Shown piece by piece: positions 25,318-38,497 of a DNA stretch of 64,000 nt. The position numbers and the translations under genes are program-made. This DNA comes from Manduca sexta. Lineage: Eukaryota > Arthropoda > Insecta > Lepidoptera > Sphingidae. The stretch is from the NCBI RefSeq assembly GCF_014839805.1, contig NC_051121.1, forward strand, positions 1,967,116 through 2,031,115, given 5' to 3'. Position 1 is the first letter of the stretch, and each line of letters opens with the position of its first letter. The notes below the pieces were generated by a model. That model searched no databases. It was not told where the DNA came from and saw only the letters and a program-made list of their open reading frames with translations.

Positions 25318-25347
25318 CACCCCCCCCCAACCCCCCCCCCCCCCCAA
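25318..25347. repeat. C-homopolymer tracts
   Basis: Two long C runs separated by AA. They could form an i-motif or G-quadruplex on the other strand, and are prone to assembly length error. A shorter C run lies at about 18216. Confidence 0.85.
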
Positions 25348-27409
25348 GTGGTAGGCAGCGCACTAATGCACCCACTTTTGCACCATTTGTATTTTGTCCC
25401 ATGATGTGATAAGGCTGAATCTATCGTCATATCAGGCACATATGTCAGATAATAAATTTGCTTAGTCGGAACCGCGAACAAGAACTAACAACAAACAACT
25501 GTTTTAAACAGCTAATTGAGTTTAACTATGTGGGTATACTGCGTCATACCCCGCGGTCAGTGCGTTTGAAGCGATGTAAACTTATCTACCGAAAGATGTT
25601 TCAAACGAATGTTTCTTTTTTGAAATGAACAAATATATCTCTTACCTACAACTCCACCTAGAACTTACTTTATTACAAGGCTTTCTAAGACATGCTTATC
25701 ATCCTTAGACATTAGTATTAATTCTCACGATGCTCAGTAATTACTGGTTACAACGATCTAGGAAACTAAATAGTACAGAGCCTGCAGATTGGTGTTTTTA
25801 TAGCATGCAGTAAAGGGGCAAATGAATACAATGATATTAAGCAATGTTTACAATATAGACATCTACAATATCAAAAAAAAGCACGAATAGACTGTCTGTC
25901 TTAAGAAATAGCAATTAAGGAACTAATAGAGATACTTAAGATAAAGGGAGTACTAATACAGATTAACTTATAAGATACATATAGCCCATAGTTTCTCAAA
26001 CTTATGTCGTCTACTGTCCCTTTTGAGAATCAATTATTTTCTAGCACCCCCGCAAATTACTTTATGTTGAATATACCTATTGACTAGATATTGTGTCATA
26101 TGAGTCTTACCATTTTTTTAATTAAATCTTACATGTTAGTAATAAATAAAATAAATGCCAAAGTGTGCAAGTTTGTCTATTTCTTACACTTGCATGGGTA
26201 AATTATTTAACCCTCTAATATTTTCTAGACTCTTTACGTTTCCTTTAAAGCCTCCAGCGCCCACAAGAGAGTTATCATCCACTTTGAGAAACACTATTAT
26301 AACCTAAGGATAAATCATTTCATATATCTTTAGTATACAACCCCAAAACCACAATATTATTAATAAAAAAATATATCATTATAAAACATGCATTCAGAAT
26401 GTTATACTCGAATTGGTAAGTCATTAAATAAATCAGATGTGTTTACAGCAGTTCGAAAGAAATATCTTATTGATACACTGAGGATCGTTATATAAAACAG
26501 ATTCGATTCGTATGTTTCATCGTAAAAGGTATTATTTCTATATGGAATCGCTCTCGACGGCATCGGCTGAGTAAATCTCACCGCCCCTACAAAACCGCCT
26601 GTAAATCTGATGTGTGCGCGGACGAACCATTTTTACAACTTTACACTCTTTGATCCCAATTTATGTTTACCGTTTGAGTAATGTGTAGTGTAAAGGCCTT
26701 CGCGTCCAGTCCCCACCACGTTAGCGGCCCACTTACGTAAAAACGGACATTTTTATTTGAGAAAAACCGAACGAAATGTCTATTTATACAATTGTCGTTT
26801 CCCAGTGACCGTGAATTTAACGTTCGGCTTGAGGTGTGTTTTTATTCATGCTATAATATCTTAAAAATAGTTGTCAATAGAAGTCAACCTGTTCTGAGTA
26901 ATAAAGTAATGGTATATTTTCATTGCGCGTTATAGGCCATTGTCTGCCAGTAGGACGGTGTGAACGTACGAGTTAATAAACTTTCTGCACGTAACGACCT
27001 CAAGTCACGTATACCGACGGTTACAACCAAAAATATTGGTTCACATCGCAATGTGTCACTATCAAAACCAATAAACTACTTATATCTTACACATCACGAA
27101 ACCCCAAAACACATAAAACCCAATCCCACACAGATAAACAAGTTAAAATTACACATGACTTATGAATTGCATTCGACAAATTCAAATAATTTATATCGAT
27201 ATACAAATGATTAACGATGAAAATTACCATATCGCACATCCTTGCGAATGTTCCGCGGATAATATGACAGGCCACTTGAGTATCAATCGTCACCAAATCA
27301 CTTTATCGTAAAACAATCGATTAAAAATATATCACATAAACAACACTCCGCGACAATAACGCACTTTCAAAAATCGAACGAAACGAAATATTGAAGTGTC
27401 ACTCGCGGT

Positions 27410-27540
27410 CAGTTAGGCGGGAAAACTGCGGGGCGGGCCGGCCGGCGCACGCGCGCTTGCCACTGAAACTGGCGGGCGGCGGACGGCGGGCGGCGCGCCG
27501 GGCGGCGCTCGCGTCACGGCCAAACCTTTGCCAAACATAA
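27410..27540. promoter_or_regulatory. CpG-dense island, possible promoter
   Basis: About 120 bases with very frequent CG dinucleotides (GGGCGGGCCGGCCGGCGCAC, GGGCGGCGGACGGCGGGCGG) inside AT-rich DNA. Such islands in insects often mark promoters or first exons. No adjacent coding exon is firm, so the transcript and strand are unknown. Confidence 0.4.
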
Positions 27541-30500
27541 GCGAACAAGTATGATACGCTCCCATTTCCCTACATCAGTGTTTATATTCGGGTAATTTGC
27601 ATTTAGCCGCCTAAGTTCGTCCAAGCACATTTTGGTCTGAAATAAATCTCATAAAACGGTCACATTTCGATGTCATTGTTTATAATAACAGGGTGTCGAT
27701 GCTAAACAAAGCAGTGCGGTGGTCGCGCTCGTTTGCTATGAATACAATGTGTGGACGACGGTTTGGCAATATTAACTGGAAAATTAGCATTATCATTTTT
27801 AACCCTGTTTCTCACGTTCGCTTCTATTCACAGCTAAGTTGTTACAAAAAGTATTAAACTTATCGAAGTGTAATATCAGATAAATCACTTTGCGATTTGA
27901 TTCATGTAATGAGATTTTATGACGCATGTAATAAACAAGTTTTTTCTCTTATGATTCATTTAAATAAATGTTTTGAGCTTTTTATGATGATCGATCTATG
28001 CTCAATCCGATGGAGGGTAGTCATACATTATCGTCACACGACTTTCATAAGATCTTAAATTATTTAGTGGTGTATTAAATGCCCGAATTTAAAATGGCTC
28101 TAACGAAAATGGGAGTTTGTGTTTACTACGAAGTTTAGATTGGCGTCCCATACAGTTTTCGATTTTCGATAGCGTTTACTTTTAACTTACATCCAAATAT
28201 TTTCGAATAGTTTCGCATTTATAATACTAGAAAGGTAAGAGATATATTTAAGGATATTTCCCAAGGTAATGCTGTAAATAGAAATTGGAGTGATTCTGAG
28301 AAACAATGCGTGTGCCGCGGCTCCCGTCTGCCATCAAAGTAGGTTACATTATTATTACGTGAAATGTATTGCGGATTTTTACAAGATCTAGTGTTTATGT
28401 CACTATTTATAAAAAAAACTAGGTTATTTAATTATTTTATACGAATCTATGATTTATAGAGAGAAATTCGACTAACTCTGACTCTACACACAACGACTCG
28501 CCTGTGATTTCGACTTCTAATGATAGCAGTAAAAAAAAATGCTGTTTTAGTAGATTTATAATATTTTAACGCTTTAATTTTAGTAGATTTATGATAATAT
28601 TCAATACTTTAATTATTTTATTTTTATTTTCAAAATTCCTATTTACCGCGTTATTTTAATAAGGAGATTTGTTCTTAATTTAAAATAAAGTGTTAATTTT
28701 TTAGTTATCAGTCTCTTCTTAAATATTTAGTTTAATAATTAGAAAATTGCAACACAAAAAATGAATATTCCAAGAAAGTCTGAATTTTAATCTTAATATG
28801 AAAGAATAGTTCACTGTCGCAGTACACGTGATATATGTACATAAAAACGATTTAAAAGTAGGTTAGTGCTAAAAACTTGATAGGGATACTAGAGATAAAA
28901 ATTATAAGCATAATATAATATTTCATGATTCCTGAGAGGGTTGTGCACTCGTATGGAAATTTAAAATTAATTTATTACTTATTTTGCGAGCAAATAAATA
29001 AACTACTCTTAATAACAGTAAAAAGACCAACTATATTTTTTTCTTCTCTGTATCATGTACTTTAGTTTATACCTTAAACTGATTTTGTAAAGAGCAATAC
29101 TAGAGTTTCTCGCCCGTTCTTCTCTGATGAGAACTGCTTTCCGAACTGGTGGTAGAATTAATATTGACGGAATCTAAATAATGTATAACATGTCACGGGT
29201 TCAAATAAATCATTTTATTTCATTTCAAACATGTTCCATGTCCAAACACAACAACTTGGTGGCCATTTCACCATAAGCTGTGTAAAATCTACCAAAACAT
29301 ACAACAATCACAGTCATTTATTTTTTGTTATTCTATTTAGTGTCATAACTAAAGAGAAATGAAGTCACGAATGATATCTAAGTAATAAACGTACGAACAC
29401 GCCATGTCATTATATATCACTACAATAAATTCAATCTCAGCTGACGAACTGATGAAAATATTATGTGTGCTAATTCTCTATGCCAAGCTATCTGAATTGC
29501 CCGGGGTTTTAAGACAAGGTATCGATAAGTCGCCAAGAATCGGAGACTTTGTTATCGAGACCAAGTCTCCGATTAAACCAAGTTGAAAACGTGTATTGCC
29601 TGCCTTGTCTATTATTGAAATACCGTCCGTGCGTGATGTTGATTTTTGGATTTAACCACCTCTTGGATTAATTTAACATGATACACAATTTTTTTAATAA
29701 TCCTGAAACCTGTGTCACAATGGATTCACAAATTTTTACATTATCCACGATTCATGCAAAAGAAATATCCGTACAAAGTAATTATCTACGTATTACATAA
29801 CAGAACTATCCTTGTTGCCTGTCGCCAGCAGAAAAAGTACCCACTGTTATATCCTATATATTGATGTAGATAACACATTAGAATTTCACGTGGAATCTTA
29901 ATTGTACACAATATGGTCCATAACGTACTTCTAAGTATATATTGTAAGAATTGCTGGCAAGCAATTGCTATAATTTCCATGTCATTTCTGTGAACCGTAG
30001 ACTTCCATAACACTTCTTCGAACAACATTCACGTAACATTCTAAGAAGTTGTGAACATCATACGCCTTTGTCTTAAATGCCAAGTTCGAAAATATATCTT
30101 GGAGCTTATTTAGAATGATTTACTGCAACAATGATTGCGTGTTAAAGCTACGTCGTACTGGCAGAGTGGATGAGAAGAGATAGATAAGACCATGGGTTTG
30201 ATTCAAGCACTAACAGAAATATAAGTAATAGTGTGTTATATTCGGATCTATATTGTAAAATAGATATAATTAAACAAAATCTCCATCTAAGCATAGATAT
30301 TTTCGAGCATGCTTCTGATTGCATGCTTCTTATTTAAAAGTAGTGTCCAAGTGTGATAAAAAAGCAATACATGCATACCTACCCATCTGTAATACTCATC
30401 CATGTTGTGATAGGTGGCTAGCCTATACCCATATCCCGCACAAATTCCAAACACTGGCGCTAATTTTAAGTAAAAAAAATCTTATAAATTATTACTTTGT

Positions 30501-31184
30501 CCGATCCATAGATCAACCCGAGACCTCAGCCACATGAGTAAGTAAACATACTCAGCACTGCAGTAGTACCGTAATACAATTACGCTACCGAGGAAGTTAT
30601 GGGTGTATTTATTTAACAATAGTGTCTAGATGTAATAAAAACAATAATTAACAATTAGTTCTGTGCTGTATCCACCACTTTGAAGTACTTAAATATAGTA
30701 GGTACTTGGCAAGCGATCTTCGTTTATAATCTAACTTGCTATCAGCTATTCTGCAAGTTATATTACAAGTTATAATTTATGTTTAAAGTTTACGAAAAAA
30801 ATCTATTTATTCTTTGTTCAGAAACAGTACAAACTCCGTCACAACATTAACATTTGAAGCAACCCACAAAGAGGATTTATTCAAAGACACACTAAATTAT
30901 AAAGTTATTATTTAGAGTCACTTTAATCTCGTGTTATTTCCATTTCCGCCTCATTTAATGTGCTGTCGGGATATTTAAACGGTGAGTTTATCATAACTGT
31001 TGTTCTGACGTCATAGAGTAAAGGAGAAGTTGTACAACAAGCTATAAGATAAGACAAGAACTTGAATTAGATACTCAAGAAATTTACAAATTAAAATAAC
31101 ACGAATCTTTTAATATTTTAAATCATTGTAAGGATATTTAGGAAGGTGTTGTGTGTGGTGCGTCTTACGTGTTTTGTTTTACGG

Positions 31185-31425
31185 ATGTAGGCGAAATCGA
31201 CACAGACCCTTTCCTAGTTTTTTTAGGTAGATCTACGTCCCTGCAGTCAACACCGAGGAAACCTTGTGATTGGGATACTAGAAATCCCCGACTTTGCGAC
31301 TGCAGGGTGAAGAGTGAGGAAGGAAATGGGGGGCGGATGGTAATTTTCTAGGATGGAAATTCACGTAGGACCTTATAGGCCTCAAAGTCGATTTTAACCG
31401 TGTGCCTGGGGCCACGACAAATGCC
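31185..31425 (+). repeat. Low-copy repeat related to 55380-55640
   Basis: ATACTAGAAATCCCCGACTT, GCGACTGCAGGGTGAAGAG and GTGTGCCTGGGGCC occur in the same order as ATACTGGAATCTCCTGGCTT, GCAACTGCAGGGCCCTGGAG and GTGTGCCTAGGGCC in the second locus. Confidence 0.45.
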
Positions 31426-33116
31426 CCCTAATGCATGCCGTTTCCTCGTTTAACATATCCCTACTTAACTTCCTTTTATCTCAGAAAATATCACAATGCA
31501 GCCGCAAGCAAATTTTAGATTTGTTGTCCTCATCGAATAATATTTTTTAAAAATCATGACAAAAATATGTTCTTGCACAAGATGGACTCATGCTGCATTT
31601 CTCCCTAATGATATTTTTCCAAAACCCGCACCATATCTATAGCATTCTTATTAGCTCTACAAAGACCACGCCTTCCTTCATCAACACTCTACCGAGAAGT
31701 AGACGATACACATCAGAATTTCTTCTCGAAAATACAATTTCGGCAATGAGTTATATTCTGTTGAAATTCGCAAGTCCGGCAACGAACGTCTGAAAATACT
31801 GAATATAAAAAGCTTGTTACTAACCTGTTACGGGGAAGTCGCGTTGAGCTTTTGTCTTCACAACGCGAGAGGAATGACCTTCCGACAACTTGTGATGAAA
31901 TTATTGTTTTTGTAATGTTACAGTATGCTGTCAGGTCAATTACATCGAGTAAGTCTGCCAAACTGATATTCTACAGTACGGAAGTAATGTTTACTCTTTA
32001 ATATTTGTCTCAAATGGTCCTTAGACAGGATTGAGGGACAAGTCTCCAATCATTTTCTTTTTTAAATATTTGAATCCACCACACAACAAATGGAACCCGG
32101 TATGATGCGCTTCCGTCACATCTTCGAACAGTAATGCTGTTGATGATTGTTGCATATAACGTTCCATTTTGCCCATTATTTAAACCCATATTATGCCCTC
32201 ATCGTGGCATGATAAATATATGATTTGGGAACATGATCTTTATCATATTTATATCGGTAAGCTCAGTAAGTATTAACATAATTACGCAACCGCAGTCTCT
32301 TACCTCTCATTATAAGGTAAGGAATTCTCTTCATTAAGGAATTTATTTAATAGGACATTAATTTCACCCCACCTGGCGACTATGATGAGTGGTTAGTTTC
32401 CTTAATTCAACAGTTTATCTGGGTGCTGGTTATCTTGGCTCCGAAAACATTATACACCACTATTTTCAATGGGAAATTGGATACCTTTTATTGTCATCTC
32501 TCGAATCAGGTTATTTCTACTGACTTTTTAAAGATAATTTCAAACAATGAACGTTGAATGAATTTCGTGCAGACGATGTTGGACAGACATCAGCCAACTC
32601 CCGAATTACCGCGCGATTTTAATCCCATACATCAGGGAGAGATATACGACGCGACGTGGACGATTTATGTTCATCCTGTAGTTCAACAAAGGCTGTTTTG
32701 AACGCTTCAGGTTCTGCGTTAGTAGGAACGTCATTTCTCTTGGAATGAGAGGTTATTACGTACTTATAATATCTACTGCTTGTTAGGCTGGTTTGATTTG
32801 TAGACGTTATTCTCGCTGTTTCGTGTATTTTCGTATACGTCCTCCAAAACCACAATGTATAATCTCCAGTTTGACGTCTTAGTAACTAAAACATTATTTT
32901 ACTACCATGTTTATAATAATAATGTATCTTGCCTTACAAAGATCTCCTTTATTCATAGAGACCTGCATTGCTAACAACTTAGCCTTCCTCAGCAATATTT
33001 ACAATCAACGCTCCTGAAATATTTATAAAAAATCTCCTTAACTTTTGGTGTCTCCGTTTACTTGGTAAAAAGAACACGATCTTTCTCTTACACCGTTTGT
33101 GGTGTAATGGATATAT

Positions 33117-33449
33117 AATAATAATAATATCAGCCCTGTATTATATACTTGCCCACTGCTGAACACGGGCCTCCTCTACTGCTGAGAGGGATTAGACCTT
33201 AGTCCACCACGCTGGCCTAGTGCTGATTGGTAGACTTCACACACCTTCGAAATTCCTATAGAGAACTTCTCAGATGTACAGGTTTCCTCACGATGTTTTC
33301 CTTCACCGTTAAAGCGAACGATAAATTCACAGAGAATACACACATGTGTTTTTTAGAAAAGTCAGAGGTGTGTGCCCTTCGGATTTGAACCTGCGGACAT
33401 TCGTCTCGGCAGTCCGTTCCACACCCAACTAGGCTATCGCCGCTTATAA
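33117..33449 (-). mobile_element. tRNA-derived SINE, type 2, minus orientation
   Basis: Reverse-complement copy of the element at 24366. The 12-base duplication TAATGGATATAT flanks it (33105-33116 and 33450-33461). The (ATT)n tail is at the low-coordinate end. Confidence 0.88.
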
Positions 33450-33461
33450 TAATGGATATAT

Positions 33462-36380
33462 GTCAATGTGGATTAAGGAACATATTAATTTTGTTTTTCA
33501 TCAAGTTGAGTATCAACATCCAAGTCAAAATCCCGATGAAACAATCGTGAGCAATATTCACACGCTGAGACGTGTCAATCTATTTTTACATGAGAATCAG
33601 AGAAAAATATCAAAAGCATACTATCACCCTTTCTTAGTAATAAACCGGAATCAATTCATCATGACGTCACTCGACTTGTCTGAATTCTGGCTGTGAATCA
33701 GACTGCATGTCTGCTAGATTATACGAAACACGTTAAAAATGCGTACAACATAATGACTACAATGCTTTAGCTGATGATTGATTCATTCGGCGCATATTTT
33801 GGCTAGAGAAATCAACTAGAAGCGATCTATTTCATAGAACTAAGAATTCGAAATAATTTTAAAGATGTAGAAAGCCTTCGTACAAGGGTATCCGAATTCT
33901 CATCTGATATAACAACGACCACCGACTGGTGCATAAATTGACTCAATACAAATCGCGTTTTAAAGCCTGCCAAATGCACCTCACTGACATAACTCTAACA
34001 ATCTTTGAGGGACGCGTTGTCTCGTCGCTCAACATTAAATTTTTATTACGCTCTACTTAGCAGGACATGTAGTCTGACAAAATAAAAGATCCGAAACACG
34101 ACCAACTCCCACAATGGTAATGCATTTGGCGTCCATCCAGCAATCGTGTGTGGCCCTTTGCAACTTCCTTATTTGTTCCATTTCTAATTAAATACATTAT
34201 GTTCTTTTACGATTTATTTTCCTTGAAATAATTCCCTTTTTATCGCGCGACGTGCGGACTGAGTGATTGATTCTGCGTTGGATTCCCAAGATAGTAATAA
34301 CTGTAACATTTGTCATGTTCATTTGCCTTTGTTTGGTTACTGGGTCAATGACTTGTACGAGAATTTCATTAAACATCCTTGTTTAGGAATTCCGCGTTGA
34401 ACAAAGGCCTGAGACCTGAGACTATTGACTATTTGAAAATTACGTATTATCTAGTGTCATTGTCGTTTTTACTCTACCCCAACAGCTCGTAGGATTTTGT
34501 CGTTTAGTCCCAGCCGTACCCAACGTAAACTCCTCTTCATACTAATTATGTTTCGGACATGCAGCATTCTACCATCCATCTGCGAGCACTTTCCTACATA
34601 GGGAATATTCAAACATAATGCTTACGAATTAGATTTGACTCGTCTAAAACATCTCAAAATTATGCCGGCCTGGCTTTAACATTTGACTTCTGGACGCAAA
34701 TGTATCATCGAACTACTATTGTAGGTTTTAAGGTGTCTATCCAGTTGCATATAAAGTACCTGCTTACATCTTATACAGTGTACACTCATATAAACATCAC
34801 TAATACATACCACTTCAAATTAGAATGAGTCACAATCCATCTCCATATATCTTCTATTTTGTTTCCCATGTATAAACACCGTCTGTCATGCATAAGTCAC
34901 TGCGGGTTATTCCAAATCGTCTTTATACGTTATAATGTCCGTAAGAAGCATTAAATCATATTTATACTCAATATATCGTCGTAGATTCTTGTCATACAAC
35001 TCAATAAGGAGAGAAAATAGTCGCCGTTCTTGTGATAAATGACAACTGCCCGTAAATGGTTAAAATAACTGAACTCTGATTTAGGAAGCACTACGTGCCA
35101 TTGCATACTTCCTAGGGCATAGGTTGTCTGGTAAAGCCCACAGCAGTCTGGGCAAAATTTGCAATTGCTAATTATTACCCAGGCGTTTCAGAAAACCTAC
35201 CACTACTACTAAAAAGAACACCCCTTTTTGTGTCAGAGGGTCAAAACAGACATTTCGTATGATTAATAAAAGCTTCTTACAAACATTTACAATTAACCCA
35301 GTTGTTACAGACCATTTGCTTTGAAACAACCGGTCCTTATTCGTAACCAAACTGAAAGTCGAGATCCTTCATCGAGCTTTCCCCAATGTAACATGTTTAC
35401 AAATTGTTAATCAGCACTCATATACGACTAAAGAATTTTGCTATAGTTATGTTGTAGACTATCGTAATTTACAATTGTTCATTTCGTAAATAGACTAGAG
35501 ATTCATTAATATATTGGACATATTATAAAGGTAGTACGGACACTGCACGGTGGCTAATCAATCAATCAATCTCGAGTTTTAGAAGTAAAGCAACCACCGG
35601 AAAATTATCGTCTATATATGGGCGTTAACCTTCCTGATAGCAGAACTTCCACTAGTATAACACTAACCCTCAAACTGGCCATTCATGTCGCCACAGAAAC
35701 ACTAGTTATTATTTTACAGGTACAGTGAAATGCGTTGATCGTAGTTATTAAGTAACAGTGACTCTCCTCATAAAAATGGTCTCTATATAAACCAAGCTAA
35801 AGCTGTTATTTAAAAGCTTATTCTCAGCTGAGGCGCTGCTTGTACATAAGCAAAACTCAGCCGTCAGAATTCGTCATATGATTTAATTTAAAATATCATT
35901 TGAGTTGTTGTTTATATCTGTTTCTATAGCTACGACCTTAAGATGCTGACTAATTTGACAGCGTTTCAGCTGATATTGCTCATGAGTGCGAAATTGCATT
36001 ATATCTATGAATACAACCCTAAGACAATTGGAAACTATCGTCTATATATAATTTAAAAGCTGCCACATTGCATAATGTCCAGTAACACATTATGTATGCA
36101 ACATATTAATTCTAAAATTAAATATAATTGAAAACAAGTGTAAACAAGTCCAATCTGTCGAGGTGTGAACGTCTCGTCCGTCCACACTCGCGGGCGCGCT
36201 ATAATCCGCCACTCATTATAACTACACTACGAAATATTAAAACACACCATTCATATTTATTCTTGGCTCTTTGAACATTTTATTTTGGTTATTTATAAAA
36301 ATTAACGCAATTTCAACAGTTTGTTTTTGGAATAAAAATTACCTCTTGTTAGCTTCCTTATGTCTCGCCAGCTGGGTTTA
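33462..36380. other. No gene seen
   Basis: AT-rich, no recognised repeat of size. A GC-richer bit near 36170-36200 (GTCCACACTCGCGGGCGCGC) precedes the Helitron. Confidence 0.5.
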
Positions 36381-36381
36381 A

Positions 36382-38019
36382 TCTATACTATTATATAAAG
36401 CTGAAGAGTTTGTTTGTTTGTTTGTTTGTTTGTTTGTTTGAACGCGCTAATCTCAGGAACTACCGGTCCAAACTGAAAAATTCTTTTTGCGTTGGATAGC
36501 CCTATGTTCGTGGAGTGCTATAGGCTATATATCATCACGCTATACCTAATAGGAGCGGAGCAGTAATGCCTAATCTCAGGAACTACCGGTCCGAACTGAA
36601 AAATTATTTTTGCGTTGGATAGCCCTTTGTTCGTGGAGTGCTATAGGCTATATATCATCACGCTATACCCAATAGGAGCGGAGCAGTAATGGTTAATCTC
36701 AGGAACTACCGGTCCAAACTGAAAAATTCTTTTTGCGTTGGATAGCCCTATGTTCGTGGAGTGCTATAGACTATATATCATCACGCTATACCCAATAGGA
36801 GCGGAGCAGTAATGCCTAATCTCAGGAACTACCGGTCCGAACTGAAAAATTATTTTTGCGTTGGATAGCCCTTTGTTCGTGGAGTGCTATAGGCTATATA
36901 TCATCACGCTATACCCAATAGGAGCGGAGCAGTAATGGTTAATCTCAGGAACTACCGGTCCAAACTGAAAAATTATTTTTGCGTTGGATAGCCCTATGTT
37001 CGTGGAGTGCTATAGACTATATATCATCACGCTATACCCAATAGGAGCGGAGCAGTAATGCCTAATCTCAGGAACTACCGGTCCGAACTGAAAAAATCTT
37101 TTTGCGTTGGATAGCCCTTTGTTCGTGGAGTGCTATAGGCTATATATCATCACGCTATACCCAATAGGAGCGGAGCAGTAATGGTTAATCTCAGGAACTA
37201 CCGGTCCAAACTGAATTTTTTTTTGCGTTGGATAGCCTTTTGTTCGTGAAGTGCTATAGGCTATATATCATCACGCTATACCCAATAGGAGCAGAGCAGT
37301 AATGGCTAATCTCAGGAACTACCGGTCCAAACTGAAAAATTCATTTTGTATTGGATAGCCCTTTGTTCGTGAAGTGCTATAGGCTATATATCATCACGCT
37401 ATGACCAATAGGAGCAGAGCAGTAATGGCTAATCTCAGAAACTAGGAGTTTGAACTGAATAATTCTTTTTGTGTTGGATAGCCCTTTGTTCCTGGAATGC
37501 TATAGGCTATATATATCATCACGCTATGCCCAATAGGAGCGGAGCAGTAATCGCTAATCTCAGGAACTACCGGTTCGAACTGAAAAAATATTTTTGTGTT
37601 GGATAGCCCTTTGTTCCTGGAGTGCTATAGGTTATATATCGTCACGCTATGACCAATAGGAGCGGAGCAGTAATGAAACATGATGCAAAAACGGGGACAA
37701 TTTATTAGTTTTGAGAGCTTCTGTTGCGTGCGCTGCGTAAACGGTTAAAGTTATGCAACAATAATGTATGACGGGATTGTTCCTCTTAAAAAGTTCTACA
37801 AAATTATATCATAAAACAAAGTCCCCCGCTGCATCGGTCTGCCCGAACGTGTTAAACTCAAAAACTACCCAACGTATTAGGATAAAATTTGGTATGGAGA
37901 CAGTTTGAGACCCTGGGAAGAACATAGGCTCCCGGGAAAATATATAGCGTGACTTTTATAACGGAAAACTTTAGCCCGAAAAACTTTATAACGCGGGCGG
38001 AGCCGCGGGCAAAAGCTAG
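36382..38019 (+). mobile_element. Helitron-like element, non-autonomous, with internal tandem array
   Basis: It begins TCTATACTATTATATAAAGC directly after an A (36381) and ends in a GC hairpin region (GCGGGCGGAGCCGCGGGC) followed by AAAAGCTAG directly before a T (38020). A 5' TC start, a 3' hairpin plus CTRR end and A|T insertion are Helitron hallmarks. No Rep/helicase coding is present. The interior is a TTTG microsatellite, the 123-bp tandem array, and about 330 bases of unique tail. Confidence 0.72.
36441..37675 (+). repeat. 123-bp tandem repeat, about 10 copies, with dimeric order
   Basis: Units start near TCTCAGGAACTACCGGTCC and recur every 123 bases (36451, 36574, 36697, 36820). The first several alternate between two variants (CCGAACTG with TTTGTTCG, and CCAAACTG with ATGTTCG), giving a 246-bp higher-order repeat. 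The later units are more diverged and do not alternate cleanly. Confidence 0.93.
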
Positions 38020-38316
38020 TGTTTTTATATGTACGAAGAAGGTTACAAATAAAAAAAAGAATCTAATATTTTATTCACATTATTTAATTTCAAAACAAAA
38101 GCAGTAAAAAACGGCAATAAAAGACCCATGAAAAATTATTCAAAAAATTTATACATTCGGCAGGTTTCGCACGTCCGCCGCATTATAATACCTACTATCC
38201 AGGTTACTATAAATTCATAGCTTGCTATAGATGTGCTTGCTGCACAATATTGGCATCCTGTGCATCTACAGCTCTTTTTATGTGAAATATCTTAATTACT
38301 ATAGCATTTGCAGAAT

Positions 38317-38497
38317 TCAAAACAATCGTTCGCTTGCGAATGGTATTCCGTCGAGTTCTGGTTGCCTGATACCTTCGGGCGGCAGGCCCCAGCGCGGCCG
38401 GCAGCCGTTGTGTGCGTAGTACCGCGGGATGCGATCGTCACGGATCAGTTCGTACGCCAGGCGGGCTATGCTCTCCTGGTACTCACTTATCCCCGTC
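38317..38497 (-). CDS. Candidate terminal exon of unknown gene
   Basis: A 181-base open segment follows a possible acceptor (TTTGTATAG|G) and ends in TGA. It encodes TGISEYQESIARLAYELIRD, DRIPRYYAHNGCRPRWGLPP and a short tail ending ASERLF. Its GC content and codon use contrast with the flanks, as real exons do here. The upstream half of the open frame is repeat-like and probably intronic. The single leading base needs a donor in phase 2. Exon 1 of the 149-aa gene ends in that phase, so an alternative last exon is formally possible, but a separate gene or a relic is equally open. I do not recognise the protein. Confidence 0.45.

Larger units (their letters stand above)
24715..33104. other. 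No firm gene; isolated possible features
   Basis: Contains the C tracts, the CpG island at 27410 and the repeat at 31185. A very short possible coding start (ATG at 28306, 11 codons, then GTAGGT at 28339) follows the island, but is too weak to call. A 12-bp perfect hairpin (AATCGGAGACTT) sits at 29538-29574. Confidence 0.45.

Noticed and set aside
28306..28338. Eleven-codon first exon (ATG to GTAGGT) near the CpG island
   Set aside because: Too short, the donor is weak, and no downstream exon could be paired with it.
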